From Flexivirga oryzae (GTDB taxonomy: Bacteria; Actinomycetota; Actinomycetes; Actinomycetales; Dermatophilaceae): DNA of 64,000 nucleotides. The notes under the pieces were generated by a model. It did no database searches and had not been told where the DNA came from. It saw only the letters and a list, made by a program, of their open reading frames with translations. The position numbers were made by a program, and so were the translations under genes. Of this stretch, positions 1 through 7,838 are shown piece after piece (positions within the stretch are counted from its first letter, which is position 1; each line of letters opens with the position of its first letter). Where the stretch lies: the NCBI RefSeq assembly GCF_014190805.1, contig NZ_JACHVQ010000002.1:765729-829728 (forward strand), given 5' to 3'.

Positions 1-1467
1 CGTCGTCGTGGTCGGGCGCGTCGATGAAGTCCTCGATGCTGGTGTGCCCCGGGACCTGCTCACGGCCACCGCCGTCACCAGCCAGCCGGGAGTACAACGC
101 GTTGAACCCGATGCCGGGGTCGTCGGCGAGCCCAGCGTGGTGGGCCTGGGTGACCAGGTTCAGGTACGCGATCCCGGTCGATGGTGCTGTTTCGGGCTCG
201 GGCGTTTCGGGTTTCGCCTTGGGGTGAGCGTGCCGGGTGATGACCTGCGGGAGGGCGGGACCGTAGCAGCGGCCGTCGTATCGGACGTGAATGTGTTCCA
301 GGTCGAACGGGGAGAAGACGAGTTCGACCTTGCGGCCGACCAGGGCGGCTTCGACCTGGTAGCTGTTGCCGTGCAACGAGACGGTCGCGGTTTTGGTCAC
401 GGTGCGCACCTGTGACCATAGGAACGCCTCGGTCAGGCGTCGCCGCTGGGTATCGCGGGGGCGGCTCCGATCCGGTCCCACCCGGTGTTCCACCGCTCCA
501 GCGGGGTTTGCCCGGTTTCGGAGTGGACCTGGTGGTGGTAGACCGATTCGACCCATGCGGTGAACTGGGCATTCAACCCCAGTAGCGCCGCCGCAGCTGT
601 GATGCCCTGGCCGGTCAGGTCGGCGGCGCTGGTGTCGGTGACTTCGACGAGGAACTGGTCTCGTACGGTCCTGAAGAATCGTTCGATCTTCCCTTTTCCT
701 TGGGGCCGGTTCGGGGTCGCGTGGGTCAGCCGGATCCCGAGCGTGGCGCACGCCCGCAGCAACCACGAATCCACATAGGCGGCGCCGTTGTCGACGTAGC
801 AGCAGCCGGGGATCCCGCGGGAAGACAACGCGGGTTTGAGGGCGGCTGCTAACCGGACGGTGTCTTCGGCGAACCCGAACCGGTAGCCGACCAGCAGCCG
901 GGTGTGGTCGTCCAAGAACGCGAACAAGTACACCTTCCGCCCGCCGATCTTCGGGCCGTGTAACGCGTCGCCGACCCACCGCTGGTTGGGCGCGTCGGCC
1001 TCGTACCGGCTGAACACTTCACCGGTCCCGGGTGCGTCGAGCATCAACTGCCGTCGGTGGAACAGGCGCAGCAGTGTCGATTCCGAGGGGGACCAGCCCG
1101 AGGAGGCGGCCAGGATCCGGGCGACCTGCGCGGCGGTCCGGTCCGGGTTCTCCTTCTTCAACGCGACCGCGAGTTCGAGCACGTTCACATCGATGCGTGA
1201 ACCTGCCTGCCGCAGTGAGGGTTTCAGCCCTTCGAACCCGTCGGCCCGGTAGCGGCGGATCCACCGGTCCAGGGTGTCGCGGGAATACCGGTGCGTCCCG
1301 CCGAACGGTCCCTGATGGTCACGCGCGGCGATCGCGCGCACGATCCGCCCCCGCGCCCTGGTCGACAACGCCGGGTCCAACGCGGGACAAATCACCTGGT
1401 ACCGGAACAGCGCGACCTGCTGTGCCCGTTCCTGTCGTTTCACGCTCTCGTGGGCAGCCTCGGCCAT
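1..1467 (-). pseudogene. DDE integrase-type transposase, frameshifted, C-terminus runs off window
   Basis: Start ATG at 1467 (MAEAAHESVKRQERAQQ). An N-terminal helix-turn-helix (SRDTLDRWIRRYRADG) precedes a DDE core with D in RWVGDALHG, D in CCYVDNGAAY and E in GKGKIERFF, so the catalytic triad is intact. The frame stops at 433-435, but the next 430 bases, read one frame over, encode the expected Mu-type C-terminal beta-barrel (LTEAFLWSQVRTVTKTATV, then the SLHGNSYQV segment). The minus strand reads GACGCCTGACC near 435; one more C would give GACGCCCTGACC and join both parts as ..GDALTEAFLW. This looks like a single-base loss, either a real mutation or a sequencing error. Works with the zinc-ribbon gene immediately upstream. 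Confidence 0.8.
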
Positions 1468-1581
1468 GAATACCTCTATTCGACAACGAATCCCAGCCCA
1501 CACGTACAGGCCGAGAAGGGATGCCCGCGAGGATTCCAGGCCGACCCGCCACCGGTCAGGGGCAACTGGTGTTGCCCGCCC

Positions 1582-2196
1582 TCACACCGCCACCGCCGGC
1601 CATCCCGGCGCGAGAAGCCGACCAGCCGAGCACGCGGCAGCAACCTGCCACGCCGTCACCGGACCGAGAACACCCCGCGGGCCGAAACGAGCCGTGATCG
1701 CAGCCATCGCCGCGCCGAGCGCGGCCAGCACGTCCCGCCACTGACAGCCCAACCCGTCCGGGACCGGCACGTCGACCCCCGCCCGCCGGGCAACGCCCAG
1801 CAGCGCGACACGCGCGGCAGCCAGCCGACCAGTCATGACTCGTAGCCAGCCCCGGACAGTGGACTCGGGCACCCCAAGACGCACGCTGATCGGCCGGAAC
1901 CCCCGCCCCTTCGCGCGCGCCGCCAACGCGGACCCGATGACCTCCACCCCATACGCTCGACGCAGCAACACCGTCACCGGCAACAGCACATGAGTGACCA
2001 GGCATCCCGGGCACCGAGCACGCCGCGGCCGCAAGACGCCCGCGATCCCGTGGATTCGTCGAGGCCGCGCCCACCCCCACGGGCGTAACGCTTCCCGGCA
2101 CGCCGGGCAGTCGATCCCGCCCGCGGCCAACCGTGACTCGACCCGACCATGATCAGCCTCTACTGTCACCACAGGGTGCCTCCGTGCATCCGGCAC
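1582..2196 (-). CDS. zinc-ribbon/HTH protein accompanying the DDE transposase (DUF6431-like)
   Basis: A 204-aa protein with an N-terminal zinc ribbon (CPAC near residue 30 and CPGC about 34 residues later) and a central helix-turn-helix (ISVRLGVPESTVRGWLR). The same pairing of such a protein with an IS481-like DDE transposase is common in actinobacterial elements. It lies 115 bp upstream of the transposase start on the same strand, probably cotranscribed. A role as DNA-binding accessory or end-recognition protein is inference; no enzymatic motif is visible. Confidence 0.65.
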   Translation of the reverse strand: MPDARRHPVVTVEADHGRVESRLAAGGIDCPACREALRPWGWARPRRIHGIAGVLRPRRARCPGCLVTHVLLPVTVLLRRAYGVEVIGSALAARAKGRGFRPISVRLGVPESTVRGWLRVMTGRLAAARVALLGVARRAGVDVPVPDGLGCQWRDVLAALGAAMAAITARFGPRGVLGPVTAWQVAAACSAGRLLAPGWPAVAV

Positions 2197-2395
2197 GGTC
2201 CTCCCGCGACAGGTCCTCCACGACGAGAAGCGGGAGGGCCGTGGTCATCGATTGATCAGGAAATCCTGCCCGAGACCGGCACACTGACGATGCCGATCAC
2301 CACGAACACGCCCCGGCACCCCCACCACGACACTCATCGGCAAACCCGATGACGACACCCACCTGCCACACCGTCATCCAGAGTGACGCTCAACA

Positions 2396-3217
2396 GACGC
2401 GGACCTGATCGGCGGGTTCCTCCAGCACCTGGAAACCGAGCGCAGGAACTCCCCGGCCACCCGCAACACGCGCCGCGCGGCGCTGCGCTCGTTCTTCACC
2501 TACGCCAGCTACCGGGCACCGGACGCGATCGCCACGATCAGCCAGGTCCTCGCAATCCCCGCGAAACGCACCAAGACCACCCTCGTGTCGTTCCTCACCG
2601 CGGCCGAGGCTGAAGCCCTCATCTCCGCTCCAGACACCAGCACCTGGCTCGGGCGCCGTGACCGGCTCCTGCTGCACCTGGGCATCCAAACCGGGCTGCG
2701 TGTCAGCGAGCTGATCAGCCTGCGGATCGACAGCATCACCATCGGACCGCACAGCCAACTCGAGTGCGTCGGGAAAGGCCGCAAGCAGCGAGTGATCCCG
2801 CTGCAGAAGAACACCGTGAAACTCGTTACAGCCTGGCTCGCCGAGCGCCCACCGCAGGCAGAGGGACCGCTGTTCCCGACCAGTACAGGCACCGCGCTGA
2901 CCAGAGCCGCCGTCGGCAAGCTCGTCACCAGACATGCGGCGACCGCGGCCAAGCGATGCCCTTCGCTGGCAGGGAAGAACGTCACCCCGCACACGCTGCG
3001 GCACACCTGCGCGATGAGCCTGCTGCACGCCGGGATCGACACCGCGAGCATCGCGCTCTGGCTCGGTCACGCGAACATCCAGACCACGCAGATCTACCTC
3101 CACGCCGACCTCGAAATCAAACGACGAACCCTGGAACGCGTCCCCGCGATCGATGAACGGCCCCCAGCTCGCTACCAGGCCTCGGACGCTCTCATCGCGT
3201 TCCTCAAGAACCGCTGA
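2396..3217 (+). pseudogene. 5'-truncated third recombinase of a RIT element (ritC copy 1)
   Basis: The open frame from 2396 to the stop at 3217 is essentially identical to codons 69-341 of the frame of the complete recombinase at 30879-31904 and lacks its N-terminal part. The tyrosine-recombinase residues are all present: R in TGLRVSELISL, HxxR in PHTLRHTCAM, H in WLGHANIQTT and Y in TQIYLHAD. The 5' part is cut by the transposon end at 2395, so this is probably an interrupted rather than a decayed gene, and the missing first part may lie left of the window. An internal ATG at 2585 could start only a fragment without the core-binding domain. Confidence 0.85.
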
Positions 3218-3227
3218 GCCCGGCACG

Positions 3228-3312
3228 GTTATGTTGACCAGCTCAGCGCCCGGTCCCCTCCGGAGCAGGGCATCGACCGAGCCAGTCAACATAACCCCGA
3301 GGTCGACATACC
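3228..3312 (+). repeat. RIT terminal inverted repeat, copy 1
   Basis: An 85-bp sequence identical or nearly so to the two ends of the complete RIT element (30784-30868 and 33813-33897). It carries an internal inverted repeat, GTTATGTTGAC at the left and GTCAACATAAC 50-60 bp further right, around a CTCCGGAG centre, which looks like a recombinase binding site. Confidence 0.85.
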
Positions 3313-4602
3313 ATCGCTTATGCGGAATTCCGCATAAGCGATGTAGTTGGTCAGGTTGCGGAACCCGAGTGCGGAGCCGCGCAGGTGTTCCAGGCGTCCG
3401 TTGAGCGCCTCGGTCGGCCCGTTGCTGGTGCCGGGTCGTTCGAAGTAGGCGAGCACGTCAGCGGCTCGCTTCTTCAGGGTCCGGCCCAGGGTGGTGAGCT
3501 CGGTGAGCACCTTGGGGACGCCGGCGCTGAGGTCGGTGATCAGCTTCTCCATGAGCTCGCGGCCACGTTGCCGGTCCTCGTGGCGATAGGCGGCGATCAT
3601 GCGCTGGTAGACACCCCAGGTCGCCTCGACCTCGACGTGAGCGTCATCAACGAACAGCGCGCGTAGCCTGTCGCTCTGCTTGTCGGTGAGCAGGTCCGAG
3701 CCGGTGTGCAGCGTGCGCCGCGACTTGTAGAGCGGGTCGTCCCTGAACCCACGGTGCCCGTGGATCGCGAGTTGGACCCGGCGCCGGCACCTGTCGAGGG
3801 CGTCACCGGCCAGGCGCACGACGTGGAAGGGATCCATCACCGTGACCGCGTCCGGGATCTCCTCTGCAGCGGCGGTCTTGAACCCGGTGAAGCCGTCCAT
3901 CGCGACCACCTCGACCGCGTCACGGAAGGCGTCGTCGCGGTCGGCGAGCCAGGCCTTGAACGCCGCCTTCGACCGGCCCTCGACCATGTCCAGCAGCCTT
4001 GCTGGGCCGGCGCCATCGCGGACCGGGGTGAGGTCGATGATCACGGTGACGTACTTGTCGCCACGCCTGGTGTGGCGCCAGACGTGCTCATCGACGCCAA
4101 TGACCTTCACGCCCTCGAACCGCGTGGGGTCGTTGATCAGCAGCCGCTTGCCTTCAGCCAGGACCGCGTTGTTGGCGGTGTCCCACGCGACCCCGAGTCC
4201 CTCGGCGACACGGACGACGGTGAGGTGTGCGACCACGATCCCTTCCAGCGCCCACCGCAGCCCGGTGCGCGAGAGCTTCGCGCGTGGCTCCGCCGCGGCG
4301 CTGGTGTCTTGGCGCCACACGTGTCCGCAGTCGGCACAGCGGTAGCGGCGCACTACAACTTCCAGCACGGTCGGTCGCCAGCCCAGCGGCTCGTGGGCCA
4401 ACCGCCGGATCACGGTGTCACGAGCAGCGCCTTCGCTGCCGCACCGTCGGCACCACTGATCTGGTTCCACCACGCGGCACGCGAGGACCGCACGATCCGG
4501 CTCAAGTCGTTGCCCGGTCACGCTCAGACCGAGGCCGTCGAGTCGAGCGAAGGCGGTCAGGTCAGGGCGGCCGAAGCCGGCCGGCGGGGTAGCGTCGGAC
4601 AC
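3286..4602 (-). CDS. ISL3 family transposase, C-terminus replaced by RIT end (copy 1)
   Basis: 438-aa DDE transposase read from GTG at 4602. An N-terminal zinc ribbon (CRRCGSEG, then YRCADCGHVW) is followed by the DDE core: D in VIGVDEHVWRH, D in VVAMDGFTGFK and E in GTSNGPTEALNGRLEH. The normal C-terminus is lost: after TNYIA the frame runs through the palindrome and RIT end (YAEFRIS.. to STSGLC). The intact tail ARSLLETGGFRPQLLHPRLG is found at 30718-30783. Residues about 335-395 differ clearly from the copy at 33871-35187 while flanking parts are identical, so the copy is a mosaic. Because only the last 20 or so residues are exchanged, activity cannot be excluded. Confidence 0.85.
   Translation of the reverse strand: MSDATPPAGFGRPDLTAFARLDGLGLSVTGQRLEPDRAVLACRVVEPDQWCRRCGSEGAARDTVIRRLAHEPLGWRPTVLEVVVRRYRCADCGHVWRQDTSAAAEPRAKLSRTGLRWALEGIVVAHLTVVRVAEGLGVAWDTANNAVLAEGKRLLINDPTRFEGVKVIGVDEHVWRHTRRGDKYVTVIIDLTPVRDGAGPARLLDMVEGRSKAAFKAWLADRDDAFRDAVEVVAMDGFTGFKTAAAEEIPDAVTVMDPFHVVRLAGDALDRCRRRVQLAIHGHRGFRDDPLYKSRRTLHTGSDLLTDKQSDRLRALFVDDAHVEVEATWGVYQRMIAAYRHEDRQRGRELMEKLITDLSAGVPKVLTELTTLGRTLKKRAADVLAYFERPGTSNGPTEALNGRLEHLRGSALGFRNLTNYIAYAEFRISDGMSTSGLC
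3313..3342. repeat. 30-bp perfect palindrome at RIT/ISL3 junction, copy 1
   Basis: A perfect palindrome with half-site ATCGCTTATGCGGAA, lying between the RIT terminal repeat and the interrupted ISL3 transposase gene. The identical sequence is at 33898-33927. It is absent at the other end of the complete RIT element (30784). Confidence 0.9.
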
Positions 4603-4712
4603 GTCGAGGTCTTTCGGATGGATGGCGTAGGAACCTCCGTCGTCGGGAGACCTCGACGTCTATCTGCGGACCGACGCGCCCGGCCGACCTACACCGTCAT
4701 CTGGGAAGACCC
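4603..4712 (-). promoter_or_regulatory. ISL3 leader with start-site hairpin and terminal repeat
   Basis: On the minus strand the arm GTCGAGGTCT (4657-4648) can pair with AGACCTCGAC (4612-4603), whose last base abuts the GTG start of the transposase. A transcript starting outside the element would fold its start region into this hairpin. The element end is GGGTCTTCCCAG at 4712, matching the ISL3-family terminus. Confidence 0.6.
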
Positions 4713-4944
4713 CTGAAACGTCTTCGACGACGACGGGACCGGCGAGGAGGAGGCGCGGTGAGCTAAAAGAATGGAGCTTGCTCGGCTCCGACGCCGCCGC
4801 AAGCTCCGGTGAAACGGTCGGTACTGGTCGGTCGTCGTCGGTCACCACCGGATGGCGGCGTCCTCCACGCTCGGCGTTTACGCAGGTCAGCGGCTCGTTC
4901 GCCCAGTGGGCGCATCAAGCGATAGACGCAAAGCCGACGTGATT

Positions 4945-4976
4945 AGGTCGTCGGTTCGATTCCGACAGGCGGCTCC
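4945..4976 (+). other. tRNA 3'-end remnant (T-arm and acceptor), copy 1
   Basis: The sequence contains a perfect T-stem/loop (GTCGG TTCGATT CCGAC) followed by AGGCGGCTCC, as in the 3' end of a tRNA, probably tRNA-Thr type. No matching 5' half or anticodon arm is found upstream, so this is not a functional tRNA gene but the kind of 3' fragment left by integrative elements at tRNA sites. The rest of 4713-5233 holds no gene that I can support. Confidence 0.6.
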
Positions 4977-4984
4977 GGCGAACA

Positions 4985-5016
4985 GCCCCTGACCTGCGGA
5001 AACGCAGGGCAGGGGC
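4985..5016 (+). terminator. hairpin following the tRNA remnant
   Basis: GCCCCTG-A-CCTGCG, GAAA loop, CGCAGG-G-CAGGGGC: a 13-bp stem with one mismatch, placed as tRNA terminators are. It is part of the 140 bp (4976-5115) missing from copy 2. Confidence 0.55.
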
Positions 5017-5233
5017 GGTTCGGCTCTGGTGGTCGCGCGATGCGCTGGCCTCACGGCTCTGCCCGACACCGACGTCGCTCTCCTCTGCGACGGACCCCTC
5101 GCCGGCTGAGCGCTCGCGGCCGGCATCCTGTCCGTGTGCCGATAGGCCTCGCACCGCTCGGCAACGCAGCGTGGCGTTGCGTCGCGACCTGGCGACGGCT
5201 CGGCGGGGCGCGATCGTCTCGTGCGTTGGCGGA

Positions 5234-5545
5234 CTACGGGAGCTTGGAAGCGAGGACGTCGGCCGCCAGGATCTCGGGTGCTGCGCCGAGGAGGTGCTGG
5301 TTGGCCGTCAGGGCTGCGACGATGGCGCCGTTGGCGTGGGCGTCGCGAGCGGCCTCGTCGGGGAATGCATCGAAGATCCAGAAGGTGTCGGCGTGGGTCC
5401 TGACCGCGAACCAGACAATCGTTCCTTCTTCTTCGTTGGCGAGTGCGACAGCGCCGGCGAGCAGATCGGCGAGCGCGTCGTGCTGTCCATCGGCCGCGAC
5501 GATCTTGGCGACGAAGGCATACGGAAGTGATGCGGGTGTGGACAT
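5234..5545 (-). CDS. ABM-domain protein (antibiotic biosynthesis monooxygenase fold), copy 1
   Basis: 103-aa single-domain protein (MSTPASLPYAFVAKIVAADG..) with the pattern of the ABM ferredoxin-like fold, including an EEGTIVWFAVRTHADTFWIF strand pair and a C-terminal helix. Members act as small cofactor-free oxygenases or as quinone or stress-response proteins; the substrate is not predictable. It is divergent from the GlxA-type regulator at 5654, with 108 bp between, so it is a likely target of that regulator. An AGGAGA ribosome site precedes the start. An identical gene is at 35680-35991. Confidence 0.75.
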   Translation of the reverse strand: MSTPASLPYAFVAKIVAADGQHDALADLLAGAVALANEEEGTIVWFAVRTHADTFWIFDAFPDEAARDAHANGAIVAALTANQHLLGAAPEILAADVLASKLP

Positions 5546-5653
5546 GAGGGGTTCTCCTAGGTGTCGAGGTTTCTTGGTGAAGCGAGTTCAGCGTATGACG
5601 AGCAAGGGCATGTGAGAAGTGGCGTATACGGCAGTATTGCTATTGTTCACGCC

Positions 5654-6595
5654 ATGCGTATCGGACTGATCGCGATCGACGGCTGCTTCGGTTCGGCTGT
5701 CGCGTCGGTCATCGACATCGTGCGGGTGGCCGACGGAGCCCGCGGCGATGTCGACCCGCGGATCGGCCCGATCGAACTCGCCATCCTCGGACCGAAACGG
5801 AGAGTGACCACGACGGCATCGATGACCCTGTCGGTGGACCACCCGCTGTCGGAGTCGGCAGAGTTCGACGTGGTCGTCGTGCCTGCGCTTGGAACCCTCA
5901 CGGCCGCCGCTACCAACGACGCCCTCCAGAGCCGAGATGCTCGTTCGGTCATCGCCTCGCTCGGGCGCCTCGACGAGGCGACCACCCGGATCGCCGCGGC
6001 GTGCACCGGCGTGTTCGCTGTCGCCGAGACCGGACGGATGCATCATCGGCGGGCGACGACCAGCTGGTTCCTGGGGCCGGAGTTCCTGAAGCGCTATCCG
6101 ACCGTCGCCCTCGATCTCGACACCATGGTCGTGGTCGACGGGAACCTCGTCACCGCCGGCGCCGCGTTCGCCCACATCGACCTCGCGCTCTCACTCGTGC
6201 GATCGATCAGCCCCGACCTGGCCCAACATGTCGCCAAGCTCCTCATCATCGACGAGCGCCCGTCGCAGGCGGCCTTCGTCGCCTACGAACATCTCCGGCA
6301 CGAGGACCCGATCGTCGTCGAGTTCGAACGCTTCGTGCGCGCCCGCCTGGACGAACCGTTCAACATCGCCTTCGTCGCGCAGTCGCTCGGCACCAGCCGG
6401 CGCACCCTCGAACGACGAGTCCGTGCGGCGCTCAACCTCACTCCGCTCGGCTTCGTCCAACGGCTTCGCATCGAACGAGCTCGGCACCTCTCAGCAACCA
6501 CGGACCTCACCTCCGCCGAGATCGCGCTACGGGTCGGCTACGCGAACGCTGAGACTCTGCGCTCCCTCCTGCGCAGGGAGCGACGCCGTTCCTGA
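5654..6595 (+). CDS. GlxA-type transcriptional regulator (DJ-1/PfpI domain plus AraC HTH), copy 1
   Basis: 313 aa from ATG 5654 (MRIGLIAIDGCFG). Residues 1-170 form a DJ-1/PfpI-like domain with the nucleophile-elbow region AACTGVFAVAETG; the C-terminal 100 residues are an AraC double helix-turn-helix (FVAQSLGTSRRTLERRVRAA and IALRVGYANAETLRSLLRRE). Upstream in-frame codons to 5561 are not needed: the ATG at 5654 fits the family N-terminus. It differs from copy 2 (37109-38050) by two conservative changes (A/V and I/V). It probably regulates the divergent ABM gene. Confidence 0.85.
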   Translation: MRIGLIAIDGCFGSAVASVIDIVRVADGARGDVDPRIGPIELAILGPKRRVTTTASMTLSVDHPLSESAEFDVVVVPALGTLTAAATNDALQSRDARSVIASLGRLDEATTRIAAACTGVFAVAETGRMHHRRATTSWFLGPEFLKRYPTVALDLDTMVVVDGNLVTAGAAFAHIDLALSLVRSISPDLAQHVAKLLIIDERPSQAAFVAYEHLRHEDPIVVEFERFVRARLDEPFNIAFVAQSLGTSRRTLERRVRAALNLTPLGFVQRLRIERARHLSATTDLTSAEIALRVGYANAETLRSLLRRERRRS

Positions 6596-6824
6596 CCTAT
6601 CGCCATGCCTGTAGCCGGTGTCCTAGTGCTCGACTGGAACCACCTCTCAGCACGTCGCGTCGACGCTCCTGCGTCGCCCCTGGACGACCCACTCGACACG
6701 CCCGCAGCACAAGCCATGTGACGTGTCCCGGCTTCCCGGACGGTCGGGGTTGGGTGGCTGTGATGTCGCTGCGTTCTCGTCGAGGGGGTCAGCAGACTCG
6801 ATCAGGGTCGATTGGGATGAGACG

Positions 6825-6989
6825 CGAAGGCGCTCAGGTCAGGGCGGCCGAAGCCGGCCGGCGGGGTAGCGTCGGACACGTCGAGGTCTTTCGGATGGAT
6901 GGCGTAGGAACCTCCATCGTCGGGAGACCTCGACGTCTATCTGCGGACCGACGCGCCCGGCCGACCTACACCCTCATCTGGGAAGAGCC
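6825..6989 (-). mobile_element. ISL3 end fragment, copy 1
   Basis: About 165 bp matching the transposase-proximal end of the ISL3 element (4548-4712), including the first 19 or so codons, the start-site hairpin and the terminus GGCTCTTCCCAG. It differs at several bases from the full copy, so it comes from a sister element. It is in the same orientation as the full ISL3. No gene is seen in 6596-6824. Confidence 0.8.
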
Positions 6990-7060
6990 GGCATAGGGAT
7001 CTTGGTCGCCATTGACAGTGAGCCCGCTCGCTGCGCTCCCGGCGCCCGCCCGGCCCGACG

Positions 7061-7097
7061 ACGGGCCCGACCGGAAACGGTCGGGCCCGTTGTTTTT
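7061..7097 (+). terminator. rho-independent terminator
   Basis: Perfect 13-bp stem ACGGGCCCGACCG, GAAA loop, CGGTCGGGCCCGT, followed by TGTTTTT. It separates the duplicated module from the downstream antitoxin gene. Confidence 0.85.
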
Positions 7098-7133
7098 CGG
7101 CGTCACCGTTGTCACGGGCATATCATCTGTGGC

Positions 7134-7346
7134 ATGCCAAAAGTGACGTTCGATCTGCCGGACGACTTGAAGCGAGCCATCGAAATCGAAGCGCAGCGAC
7201 AACTCCTGCCAGAGGCCGAGATCATCCGACAAGCTCTGCGGTCGGTAATAATGACAGACAAGCCCAAACCGCGGGGCGCGTTGTTCGCGAGCTCCGATGC
7301 CATCGGTGGGCGCGTCGACGATCTGCTCGACAGGTTCGGTGAATGA
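7134..7346 (+). CDS. ribbon-helix-helix antitoxin-like protein (VapB-like)
   Basis: 70-aa protein starting MPKVTFDLPDDLKRAIEIEA, a ribbon-helix-helix DNA-binding motif (beta strand TFDLP then two helices) with a C-terminal tail such as antitoxins use to bind their toxins. An ATG overlaps its stop codon (ATGA at 7343-7346), the usual arrangement for a coupled toxin, but the following frame stops after nine codons. The gene therefore looks like the surviving half of a type II toxin-antitoxin pair. Confidence 0.65.
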   Translation: MPKVTFDLPDDLKRAIEIEAQRQLLPEAEIIRQALRSVIMTDKPKPRGALFASSDAIGGRVDDLLDRFGE

Positions 7347-7372
7347 CTGTCGAACAGTGCGACTCAAACTAG
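7343..7372 (+). pseudogene. toxin gene remnant (nine codons)
   Basis: ATG overlapping the antitoxin stop, encoding only MTVEQCDSN before TAG. The position is that of a coupled PIN-type toxin, but no toxin domain follows in any frame up to 7838. Assignment rests on position alone. Confidence 0.35.
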
Positions 7373-7838
7373 CGATGGGAGTGTCCGTGACGTGGTCGTC
7401 AATGAGTCATTGAAGCAAGTGGAGGGTCACCAGTGGGGCTGCCGACAGTGATAGTGATCGGTGGCCCCCGCCGTTAGGTGCATTGACATTCGGTGGGTTG
7501 TACGTCATGCCGGTGGTCGACTCAGTTGTCGTGGTCGGCGAGACGGTTGTGCTTGAGGTTGTCGTGTAGTCCATGTGAACTTGTCGAAACTGTCCATACA
7601 GCAGTCGAATTGACCGGCTTGGCGATGATGTGATCGTACGGTTATAGCGAATAGTTACGGGACTATCAGTGGCGGAATAGGCGATGGTGCCTCCGGTGTG
7701 CCCGGTAGCCGTATCGCTGAGTACGTGCCCAGTGGGTGATGACGTAGCCGCGGCATTGCGTCGATTTCGTCACCGGATGAGTGTTCGGAGTAAAGCGACA
7801 TCGTGTCTACTCATATGTTGCCGTTCTTAACAGGCGAT
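7373..7838. other. 466-bp stretch without a recognised gene
   Basis: Noticeably less GC-rich than its surroundings, with many stops in all frames. I see no conserved coding region, terminator or IS end here; it may be decayed sequence downstream of the broken toxin gene. Confidence 0.5.

Larger units (their letters stand above)
1..2395 (-). mobile_element. DDE transposon, right end; left end outside window
   Basis: This stretch holds a DDE transposase (frameshifted) and a zinc-ribbon/HTH partner gene, both on the minus strand, followed by about 200 bp without a gene. The element appears to end exactly at 2395: the last bases read CTCAACA, so read inward the end is TGTTGAGCGTCACTC, a 5'-TGT start typical of Mu/Tn552/IS481-like elements. 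From 2396 onward the sequence is identical to the interior of the RIT recombinase gene at 30.9-31.9 kb, which fixes the junction. The other end lies left of the window, so target duplication cannot be read. Confidence 0.7.
3228..6989. repeat. duplicated module, copy 1 (direct repeat with 33813-38444)
   Basis: This block runs from the RIT terminal repeat through ISL3 transposase, tRNA remnant, ABM gene and GlxA-type regulator to the inward ISL3 terminus at 6989. The second copy matches with constant offsets: 30585 at the ISL3 gene, 30446 after a 140-bp deletion, and 31455 after a 1005-bp IS5 insertion plus 4-bp target duplication. The right edge in both copies is exactly the ISL3 inverted-repeat end GGCTCTTCCC, after which the sequences are unrelated. 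Only scattered single-base differences are seen in the shared parts, apart from a diverged patch inside ISL3. Confidence 0.9.

Noticed and set aside
3706..4716. 336-codon plus-strand frame opposite the ISL3 transposase, also at 34291-35301
   Set aside because: Antisense of a clear DDE transposase; no family features of its own.
4945..4976. A functional tRNA-Thr gene
   Set aside because: No acceptor 5' strand, D-arm or anticodon arm could be folded upstream.
4887..5154. Small minus-strand frames containing CRNRTDDL and ESNRRPNHVG peptides
   Set aside because: These peptides are the usual antisense translation of tRNA T-arms; they support the tRNA remnant, not a protein.
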